DNA of 64,000 bases from Chitinophaga sancti (lineage in GTDB: Bacteria > Bacteroidota > Bacteroidia > Chitinophagales > Chitinophagaceae): assembly GCF_034424315.1 (NCBI RefSeq), contig NZ_CP139972.1, positions 8,130,501 to 8,194,500 of the forward strand, in the 5' to 3' direction. The notes under the pieces were generated by a model that was not told the DNA's origin, made no database searches, and was given only the letters and a program-made list of their open reading frames with translations. The translations under genes were made by a program, and so were the position numbers. The first letter of the stretch is position 1. Each line of letters opens with the position of its first letter. Below, in pieces: positions 11,201-19,600 of the stretch.

Positions 11201-12045
11201 CGGATGATGAAGCAGCGGCTGATTTAGCAGCGAATGGGCAGGATACAGCTAATGTAAAGGCGGGTTGCCTGACGTGTAATTTTTATGTGGAAAGGAAAAC
11301 TGATACGGATGAAATGCCGCCACTTGCGATTATCGCTACAAACGATGCAACCGGAATATCCTATGGAATAAATGGTACAGAGCCTTACTTAAATATTAAT
11401 TTCCCATTTTGTAAGGCGATTCCTGCGGGTAATTATACCTTGCATATGAAGGCGATGAACCAATGTTATGCATTTACGGCTGACTCCTCACAACATACAT
11501 TGAACAATGTTACCGATGAAACATTTGCAACCAAAACGCCAATAAATGTGGCGGTGTCCATGCATAGCAGGATTTATAATACTCCTATTCAGATAATAGC
11601 CTATAAAAATGATTGTGGTGCCGGTTTAAAGGGCTCGTCTGTTACACAGGACATTCCTGCAGGGGTAGCATGGTCATATGTTAATACCGAAGAGGCAAAT
11701 AGTCGGGCTGCTGCAAAGTTTCAAACCAGTCTGCAGGCCACTGCGAATGCTCAGGGTTATTGTCTTGATGCAAGCCATTTGATCGTGAAAGCAAAGGCGA
11801 ATAAATCAGTACTAACTAGTACGGTTACCTATCAACCCGATGGTGGAACCAGGAAGTCACTGACTTTTGACGGAGATCAGCTTACAATTTCCCTCAGCCA
11901 GGCTACATATACAATAACGCTATTAACTCATGGAGGTACAGGATATGTATCTATCAATGGGGCACCAGCGGAAACTTATGATTCCAATGGCAAGACATGG
12001 CGTATTACTGGCCCGCCAATTACTATGGAAATTTGGGCACCGTAA
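5224..12045 (+). CDS. Giant SpvB/PA14-type secreted protein of RHS locus
   Basis: The 2273-residue product has a long signal sequence (hydrophobic core about residues 13-34). Residues about 95-170 contain the block DLFSGDFSYKIPL ... GLGWNVNPG, seen at the start of SpvB/RHS-related shell proteins in Bacteroidota. Residues about 632-770 form a PA14 domain (DGIRLYINDSLVINNWRG, then an LQWRF strand end), a carbohydrate-binding module. Residues about 1950-2017 match a DUF5977-type repeat (FLRNNCPSG ... YTVPAGKYRETT), and a related half-repeat lies near residue 2145. No catalytic motif was found. It precedes a linker protein and the RHS core protein, in the same order as a Tc/RHS cocoon split over several chains. 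Inferred surface or shell subunit. Confidence 0.85.
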   Translation: MILELAARRKKTFAAVMLALLYIEMVLPMNALAAVRSGNAAWVIAPAPVKASKKLTPVAVNVTPHHREIIRPDTKNIQPLPEDLGGPGQPETQAFTPVNGDNMVDLFSGDFSYKIPLMDVGGYPIALGYNSGISMDQEPSWVGLGWNVNPGTITRNMRGLPDEFNGTDSISKVQHTKASTSWGVNLATGFELFGTPSNTAREAKNDSAFGNLEFGLGFTYNNYKGYGIESSISPSLNAGSKLSDQGLSGGLSLSNSSTDGLTSGVSLSYMHRVVESENKNSGASLSASVSGSYNTRAGLKDLQFSIGNKWYNKEKNKSTSGAFHSSISFAHEAYTPTINFPYTGTAFSFDAKVGFESYGYHPYVVAGYNHAKQELKGADTLLVLPAYGYLNYQNSNGKPGSLLDYNIEKEISYREKPAMPTIGIPIYTYDVFSISGEGTGGMFRAYRGDIGHVFDHQMKTKSLSISGSLDLGLPTLVHWGGDAHLVNANTENGPWTALNMMGDSTGFKSSKGLYEAAYFRNPGETAVNDKNWQKSLGGDDVVATRLYQSGNSDPDLYALNTLDRYRAFKVIDSVKVKGDSSGRTIRDKRTQIISYLTAEEASTAGLSKYIDNYHENKFPLQNCNMTYVPDLDSPGLRGYYYSGRQFNKYEFDRIDSIVNFGSYNEINLVPKGLNLMKSDFSIRWNGRLKIDVTGKYVFSTRTDDGIRLYINDSLVINNWRGKPADFEDTAALNLVAGEMYNIKMEYFQKNEKAIARLQWRFAGQATQAIPKLNLYLPSKKDTFLVSPDNLITREKRINNFRKSSHISEIDVLNADGRRYVYGIPVYNLLQKDLTFSVNANNGNTLSGLVGFSYNTDNTVNNNLGNDNYYSKEVMPAYPHSFLLSGILSPDYVDLTGDGITPDDPGDAIKFNYSKIAGVKNPNSWRIPYSASANYNQGLKTDNRDDKGNYLYGEKELWYLNSIESKNMIAIFWISNRKDLRGINENGEFQSIGQFKKLDSIALYSKSDFQKSGTNALAIKTAHFEYDTSLCIGASPDQSGKMTQGKLTLKKVWFTYNGNQRKEKNAYVFNYNKKNPDYNTNYYDRWGNYKDPLQNPGSTINNIISNADYPYALQDSLQSAENAAAWTMDEITLPSGAVLKVDYESDDYAFVQNRRAAQMFRIAGFSAVQPNSNTELKNELYNFTQDYTYVGIRIPKAVSNNRELYERYLQGMDTLFFKVFVKMPSDKFGSGSEYVNGYATMEPGYFGFYQKGTSYYLWLKLQTVNKAGEVVLDGYNPIAKAATQFLRQNLPSKAYPGSQTGDDLSPLDGAKMLLSQVTNLNEMFIGFDRDVRMKGWVKSFDTSRSYIRLANPYYKKFGGGLRVKRVAVYDNWNKMVNRKESVYGQEYIYTTTRTIAGKAETVSSGVASWEPNIGSEENPWKLPIQYKEQAAVLAPVSSGYVEKPLGEMFFPAAAVGYSKVRVRSLNTNKKRSANGYAETCFYTSYDFPTLTDMTPIADNKKRFKPTLGNLLKINAKHFMAVSQGFKVELNDMNGKVKSQAYYNESDPDHPTAYTENYYHVDDQNAVVKHLNNNVKVINDKGEIDPNASVGKDVELMMSMRQQRSVTNAYNLNVNSDMFYLGTLPAIIPSLLNFAQREETILRLLGTTKVVNRHGLLDSVVVIDKGSRVVTKNLLYDGETGDVVLNSTQNEFNDSVFHFSVPAGWVYDGMSGAYKNIGAVADNVSISTGKVISGLDDATLRNYFSAGDEILVYNRQKTGGNDCNPEIATWAGLSRIYAVDANAISGGTPDLYFVTKEGMPFTGSRVTMKVIRSGRRNMAAMVGEMTMLKNPVYKDSALVIDDNSKVLNAAATEFSQFWKVADKKKTDSVRNCLTQSYADYAKADSCGDHVYGNDSTGAWYRAACADSMQSAYVYYHIDHDMYSSTVSQKAANDSARKALDLFGPDYAARFSPCLYSNKAVSRSFLRNNCPSGTMADSAVYTVPAGKYRETTQKQADDEAAADLAANGQDTANVKAGCLTCNFYVERKTDTDEMPPLAIIATNDATGISYGINGTEPYLNINFPFCKAIPAGNYTLHMKAMNQCYAFTADSSQHTLNNVTDETFATKTPINVAVSMHSRIYNTPIQIIAYKNDCGAGLKGSSVTQDIPAGVAWSYVNTEEANSRAAAKFQTSLQATANAQGYCLDASHLIVKAKANKSVLTSTVTYQPDGGTRKSLTFDGDQLTISLSQATYTITLLTHGGTGYVSINGAPAETYDSNGKTWRITGPPITMEIWAP

Positions 12046-12072
12046 TCATTCTTAACACTTCCTCTTAAACAT

Positions 12073-13680
12073 ATGAAACGATATATCCTTATAATGATCT
12101 ATAGTTGTTCCATACTGGCAGGCACGAACCTTTACGGACAAACCTCCTGTACCTGCGACTGCCTTAGACCAATGTTCGACTACCTGATCAAATACAACCG
12201 TCTCTATACTTCAGAGACAGATCATATTACCCTTGCATCTCTTCTAAGAGATGCAAGGATTGCCGGTTACGATGTCTCTTACACAAGATGCCCCATCTTA
12301 AGAAAGAACATCAATAAGTATTTCTACGCCACTTCAAAAGATTCTATCATGGCGGGTTATACTTCCAGGATCGGAGATTGCGAAGTCAATATCACCGCTA
12401 CCAGCGCAATTGATTTCAGGAACCTGGCAGGTAGTTCCTGCTCCGGTGGCGGAGATAAGGTCAATTACCTGGTCTCAGGTAGCAGTGCAACAGCCACGCT
12501 ATCTATTGGCAATTGTTATACCTGCACAGCACAAGCTTCAGCACTGTGTTATAGTGCAGTAACCGATACCAGTGTAAATGCTTATACGTATGGACTGGCG
12601 GGTAACTGGCGGCCTTCAAAAACATATGTATACTACGGAAACCGTGCAGAGTCCCTGCCAACGACCCCAGTTGCCACGAGGACCGGAGGTACAATATCAG
12701 GTTTTGCACTATTCTGGCAAGCTGTCAATAAAAAATGGACAGCTCAGCAGGATACGAGCCGTTGGATTTGGAATAGTCAAACTACACTCTACAATAAAAA
12801 AGGAACCGAACTCGAAACAAAAGATCCTTTAAACCGCTATACTGCCGGGTTATACGGTTACCAGGACGCCATGATGATTGCAGCCACTCAAAATGCACAT
12901 TACAGAGAAGCCACTTATGAGGGCTTTGAAGACTATTATTATGGTATGCCAGCCTGTTCTGATGAAGGTTGTGCGACTGGCAGAAACCTTGACTTTTCTG
13001 GATTTAAATCCTGGATTATTAAAGATACTGCACATACCGGCAGGTATAGCCTGCGTGTACCCGCAGGGGCAGTAGTTGGTATCAGCGCAGCCATTGTACA
13101 GACAGATAGCTCCTCTATGGGTCTCTTTTTTAACACAGGAACTAATCCTTGTGCAAATGCAAATACCGTATTGAAAAGCATAAGAGCCACTCAGAATGCA
13201 TTGCTGCCTGTTTTCTCTCCAATAGCAGGTAAACAGATAGTCGTGAGTTGCTGGATAAAGGAAGCACAGCAATGCACAGGAGAGAAGTATGTAAACAACC
13301 GTCTTAGCATATTCGTAAAAGGAGCAACCGCTACAGATACCATTATTGCCAAACCCAGTGGTGCTATCATTGAAGGATGGCAGCGTTATGAGCAGGTGGT
13401 AAGTTTGCCCTCAGGAAGTACCCAGTTGTCCCTCTACCTGGAATCGCTGAATGAAACAACCGTATTCCTGGACGATCTCCGCATTCACCCCTACAATGCG
13501 AATATGAGATCCTTTGTGTACGATCCTGGAAATCTAAGGCTGATGGCCGAACTGGATGAAAATAATTACGCCACCCTCTATGAATATGATGATGACGGTA
13601 CATTGGTCCGCCAAAAGAAAGAAACAGAGAGAGGAATAAAAACAATTTCAGAAAACAGGAATTCCCTGTTAAAAGAATAG
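12073..13680 (+). CDS. Exported RHS-linker protein with YD-like C-terminus
   Basis: A signal peptide (about residues 1-22) is followed by a Cys-rich start (SCTCDCLRP). The middle is unassigned. A jelly-roll-like region lies at about residues 295-475, and ends in LDDLRIHPYNANM. The C-terminus reads RSFVYDPGNLRLMAELDENN, a YD-repeat unit of the RHS type, and ends in KTISENRNSLLKE. Such an end is usual where a Bacteroidota RHS shell is cut into separate chains. It starts 27 bp after the giant PA14 protein and stops 4 bp before the RHS core gene, so it is in the same transcript. Inferred connector between the two giant proteins. Confidence 0.75.
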   Translation: MKRYILIMIYSCSILAGTNLYGQTSCTCDCLRPMFDYLIKYNRLYTSETDHITLASLLRDARIAGYDVSYTRCPILRKNINKYFYATSKDSIMAGYTSRIGDCEVNITATSAIDFRNLAGSSCSGGGDKVNYLVSGSSATATLSIGNCYTCTAQASALCYSAVTDTSVNAYTYGLAGNWRPSKTYVYYGNRAESLPTTPVATRTGGTISGFALFWQAVNKKWTAQQDTSRWIWNSQTTLYNKKGTELETKDPLNRYTAGLYGYQDAMMIAATQNAHYREATYEGFEDYYYGMPACSDEGCATGRNLDFSGFKSWIIKDTAHTGRYSLRVPAGAVVGISAAIVQTDSSSMGLFFNTGTNPCANANTVLKSIRATQNALLPVFSPIAGKQIVVSCWIKEAQQCTGEKYVNNRLSIFVKGATATDTIIAKPSGAIIEGWQRYEQVVSLPSGSTQLSLYLESLNETTVFLDDLRIHPYNANMRSFVYDPGNLRLMAELDENNYATLYEYDDDGTLVRQKKETERGIKTISENRNSLLKE

Positions 13681-13684
13681 CCCT

Positions 13685-16600
13685 ATGCGACAACTATTAA
13701 AGAAATATAAAGGCATCTTTTACCTGTTGTCATTATTGCTGATAATAGCGATAAACAGCCATGCCCAGTCAGTTCAGGCCATCAGATCATCGCTGGATAG
13801 CAGCAAGATTGCCGTGAATAATTCCATTGATGTAACAGACACCACTTATTTTAGTTCGACTAAGCAACCTAAGCTGGATTTACCCTATAGTGTGAAGAAT
13901 GTTGTTACATTAAAGATCAACGAATATTCCAAACTCTATCTGCCTCCCACTTTTTCAGCTTCAGTAAAAGTAAGGATTACCTATGCAATAACAGACTCTA
14001 AAACAGATACTATTTCGCAGACGCTGACCATTAACTATGCAGCAAATGATCCTTATACCAGCAGGTCCAGCTTTGTGTTCAGCAATTCACACCAGGTAAA
14101 AGTTGAAGTACTGAGTGTAAATGTTACTGCAGAGAAAGATATTCTTCCTGCATTGACGCTGGAAAATGAAATGTATGTGAAAGTAGCCTATAAAATGACT
14201 TGTACAGATGCAGTGGACAGCGTGAAAGACCTGGGTGTCACCGATGGCGGAGATGAGCTTATAGTGAGTTGGAAACCGGTAGGAGGAGCCGATGATTATG
14301 ACCTTGAATGGACCCATATAGACAGTACTGCGTTGTATAGATATGGTACACCACTGGATACGGAAGCGCTGTTCCGAAACAATGCTACCCGTGTAACGAT
14401 TACTGATCGTACCTATAATATTCCCCTGATATTTGATGCACCGGGTGTTGTTTTCTACAGGGTAAGGGCTGTACAGGAAAGGGCTAACAATGTGCGGATG
14501 GAAACAGTGTGGAGTTCTAAGTACCCCGCAGGACTTGGCAGGTTCAGCTTTGGGGGACACGAAGGTAAACTCAACTGGCAATCTGCCGTCAGCTATGCAG
14601 AAGAGGGAAATCGAAAAGTTGTCGTCAATTATTTGGATGGTAGCTTACACAGCCGGCAGACAGTTACAAAGGATAATAGTACGAAGACCGCGTTAGTTGC
14701 AGAAACGATGTACGATTACCAGGGGCGTCCTGCGATCCAGGTAATGCCTGCGCCTACATTAGTGAATGCTGTAAAATACTTTAAAGAATTTAATAATGCT
14801 GCCAATGGGGCCGAATATGATAAAAGCCTATACGATTCGATGACGGTGGGTGTTCCTGCCATGTCTTCTTTGTCAGGTGCTAATATGTATTATTCTCCCA
14901 ACAACCCTGATACTGCTACCCGGGCGAACCGGTTTCTGCCAAATGCAAATGGCTATGCATTTACACAAACGGAATATACACAGGATAACACAGGTAGGAT
15001 CAGCAGGCAGAGTGGGGTTGGTGATGTGTTTAAATTAGGCAGTAATCATGAGACCCGATATTTGTACGGTACGCCAGGGCAAGAGGAACTGGATCTTTTA
15101 TTTGGTACTGATGTCGGAGATAAAACCCACTATTTTAAGAATTCTGTTCAGGATGCAAATGGTCAGATTTCAGTGGGCTATGTCGATATGCATGGTCGCA
15201 CAATAGCAACAGCATTGGCCGGAACACCAGATAGTGCTGATTTGTCAGCATTACCCGGAGTGACGGCGCTTTCTTATATAGATACATTGTCTGGCGCGGG
15301 TCGGAATGTGGTCAAGGACCTGACCCTGGAAAGTACTCAAAGTCAACTGGTACCAATTGAGGCACTTTATACATTCCGCTACAAGCTTGACACACCCTCT
15401 GTAAGAATACAAGCCTGTCCATCTGCGCCTATTGTTAAGTATCCGGTATTGTATGACCTTGAAATAACGATCACAGATGATGCAAATAACAGCCGTTTAC
15501 CAGACAGTGTAGCATATGTGAAGGTATTTCACAATTATACACCAGGTTCCGATCCTGTAGCCAACATAAAAGCAAAGAGTATTGATACTTCTTTTTCAAT
15601 ACAATTAAAAAAAGGCAGCTACCAAATCACCAAACGGTTGATTGTAAATAGTGATGCACTCGCTTATTATCGCGATAATATTTACATGACAAATGCAGTC
15701 TGTAAGACATTGAATGATTTTATTAATGAGCAGCGATACCTGCAGTCTACCACAGAATGTTTGCCTTCCTGCCAGGCTTGTTTAGTGAAAATTGGTACCT
15801 GGGATAGTTACCGGGCAAATTATATGAGCCTTAATAAGGTGAAGGATACAACCGCCAGTCGGGGTACCGCCTGGGTTGCATATGAAGTGGCGGTTGAGGC
15901 ATGTAATGCGTTATGTGATAGTACTTCGCAAACTTCAGATGTTTTAAAGCAGATGTTGCAGGATGTGACTGCTCCATCCGGACAATATGCAAGGCCGGAC
16001 AGCCTGAGTATTTATTCAATCTTCTATACAGATGGAATCCCTAACACAAAACAGGTTCCGTACCAGGATTCTTTGCTTGTATACCTGGATGCAAATGGAA
16101 AAAGAGACACGGTGTATGATGAGCAAAGTGGTGCATGGGTGATTCCTCAGAAACTTACAGCACAACAGTTTGGCGCAAAGTTTAAGCCTTCCTGGGCGAA
16201 TGTACTGTTGAAGTATCATCCTGAATATTGTAAGTACCTGACTTATCTTAAGTTTAAGGAAAGTTATGACTGGGATGATAAGTTCTTAAGAACGGATCTT
16301 TATTACCAGGCAAATAATTCCGGTTATTTAAATCCTTTAGGTGATGAGGCATACAATTATTTTACAACGGTTGCTGCTAAGACAGATCCAATTACGAAGA
16401 ATGCCAATATTACAAATGCGTTGAGGCAGGTAATGGCCAGCTATCCGGACAAATCCACGGGTGTTAGTATTTACACAACGGCGGTTGTTCGGCTGAAATG
16501 CCCTGCCGATGGGGCTTGTATCAGTGCAAACAAAACGCCCCAGCAGGCATTTGGTGGATTGGCCTGTAGCGCTGACTATGATATGGCATGGCGTACTTTC

Positions 16601-19600
16601 AGAGAGCTTTATCTGACAGCGAAGCACAACCTGATCGATGCAGAAATTGATGCAGCGCTTTGTCCAGGTATTAGAAGCGTTTCCTCTGATGAATTAATAA
16701 AGGCTGGATTCCAGACAGTTTTCAATACAGCGTCAAAAATACTAAATATTAAAGCCCCATCTTACCTGGGAACTGATACGGCTAAGGCCAAAACTGCTAT
16801 TCGTGCGGAAAGAGACTCTTCATATGCACAGAACTGCCGCGCATATATTGCTGACTGGATTAGCAAATTGTCTCCATGTATAGAGGTAAATACCTTGACT
16901 AATACGATCATACCGAGACTGGTAGAGGTATGTAAACAAGGATCTGATGAGAACCATCCACTTGGGGCCAGCTCAGTGGCACCGGCAAGTACTTATAAGT
17001 ATAGGAGTTTTCAGGATGTATTGGATGAATATTATAAATCCAGTAATAATGTAGTGCCTTATAGTTGTAATTCCTACCTCATAACAGCCCCGGCTCCTTA
17101 TGATCAGCCGGCACCATTATATGATGTTACTTTATATGGCAAGCCGGATACATGCCTTTGCACAAAGCTGAATTCATTGCGGAGTGAATATGTAAATAAT
17201 AGCACTTCAGATATAAAAGATACTTCATTTGCAGCGTATCTGAAACGTGCAAAGGGTATCAGCATGTCACAGAACGACCTGGAATTATTATTAAACTCCT
17301 GTAATGGCGGGGGCACTTGTGTGAGCCTTTCCAGTCCTGTTAATATTCCGCCAGCGATGCAGTGTAATGCTGGAAGCCTTTGTGTAACATGTTCAGCTAT
17401 CGGTATATTAAACAGGGAGTATAATCGCAAATATCCTGACTGTGGGCCCAAAAAATCAGATGATAGTGTGCAGCTGCTGAAGAACCAGTTGTTTGAAAAC
17501 TATATGAACGTAAAGTTGGGTTTCAGGAAACATTACTGGGAGTACCTGGAATTTATGGAAACCTGTGGTGTGGATACGATGGAGATGAATATGTATAGTT
17601 CTTCAAGAAATACATATCCTGCCGGCACACTGTTTACAGACTCAACAAGCTGTCAGAAATATCAGAAGATTGTGGCGGATTTCAAGGCATTACATCCTGC
17701 CTCTCAGGGAGATTTCTTCGTGGTCACTAAAAAAGTACCATTGACTTCTGTTGCACATATCTTTGATGATGGCTCAACGGCATTAAATTCGACCAGCTCA
17801 TTGGCCGCAGGAATAGTGCTTAAAGGAGGAACGCGGAGTGTATTGCGAGATCACTTGAACTTTAACTGGTCTATTATCGCAAGAGATGCGTTAATTAGTT
17901 CTGCTACGTTAAGTTTGTATGCCAGGGTCGGAAAGGATCTTATTTCTCCGGGAGGGGTGATTAGCAGAACAACACAGTACGATATTTCTTCAGGAAATGC
18001 TTCCAATGCGCATAGAAATGAGTCAGCTAATTTAATATATGGCTATTTTGAACGGGCTACAGATTCATTGTTGGACAATATAAGTATCTGGAGTAAAGGT
18101 GCTGGGTCTGTATCATATAACCACCTTGCGGTTGGTGCTTTCCCTGTCGGCTATAGTAATAGTAATTATATTAACCAGACATGTACAGAACTGATTAAAG
18201 ATGTGTTCAGCAGGTATGTTGGTTATAATAATCAGGGTTTGATATTTAAGCTGAGCAATGAGGATACAAGCAGTTATAAGAACATTGTGTTTTGGGGTAA
18301 GACGGATTCGGCAGCAGCGACACCTGCATATTTGACTGTTACTTATACAGCCAGTCGTTGCGAAGAGTTTACGGCTTATTTTAATGAGAGAACGGGAAGT
18401 ACCGGGAAGGCTACTGATGTAAATGCAGTTTATTATAAAGCTTGTGGAACATTCCCTGGCATTTGTGATCCGGGATTTGAGCCGACGAATGGTCCGATGT
18501 TATGTGGCAAGGAGTCAGCCATCTTTGCTTCTGTACCTGATATGATCAGCAATTGTTCAGATAGTGCATTCTTTGTTTATAGTAAAGGGTACGAGATCTA
18601 CAATGCTTATAGGGATTCTTTAAGGAATAATTTTGATAAGGTTTATCGCGATACTGCGATTGCTGGTGGACAAAGGGAGTTGTATACGCTGGGGTATAAT
18701 ACGAGTGAGTATCATTATACTTTGTATTATTATGATCAGGCGGGCAATTTAACAAGAACGATTCCTCCGGCGGGTGTGGTGACAGATAGGAGCGCTGGCT
18801 GGAAAGCGAAGCTGGCTGCAGCGAGGGCTGCTGGTATAAGTTGTGTGCCTGGGCATCAGATGGCGACAGAGTATAGGTATAATACGCTGAACCAGTTAGT
18901 TTCAAAGAAAACGCCGGATGATAGTGTGACGAATTACTGGTATGATAAGTTGGGAAGGATGGTTGTTTCTCAGAATGTGAAACAGTCTTTAACGAAGAAT
19001 TATAGTTATACCAATTTTGATGCCTTAGGCAGAGTCGTTGAGGTAGGTGAAATTAGCAGTAGCACACCGATGACGGGTATGATCAGCAGAAATGAACAGA
19101 GTCTGGCCAATTGGTTAAGCGCAGCAGCAAGTACCCGTACGCAGATCGTAAGTACTAATTATGATATCGCCTATAATGGGATTGATAGCTTGCCAATAAC
19201 ACCGAAGAATTTAAGGAACAGGGTAGCATGGAGTGGATATTATAATACAGCATCTGATATTCCTACCAGGAAATTTGCGAATGCCTCATTCTATTCTTAT
19301 GATATACATGGCAGTGTAGATACACTGCTTCAGTTTTATAAGGAAGGCCCGATGTATACCTACTACAACAGGTTTAAGAAAATGGTGTACCAATATGACC
19401 TGATTAGTGGGAAAGTTAACTTGGTAGCTTATCAGCCGGGACAAAAGGATGCTTTCTATCATCGTTACAGTTATGATTCAGAGAATCGTCTTACGAATGT
19501 CGAGACCAGTCAGGATAGTATCTATTGGGAAAAAGATGCCTATTATGAATACTATAAGCATGGTCCATTGGCGCGTGTGGTGATAGGGCAGCAGCAGGTC

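Noticed and set aside
12850..13272. A 140-codon minus-strand frame within the linker protein gene
   Set aside because: Cys/Ile/His-rich shadow composition, no start context, and complete overlap with a coherent exported protein on the plus strand.
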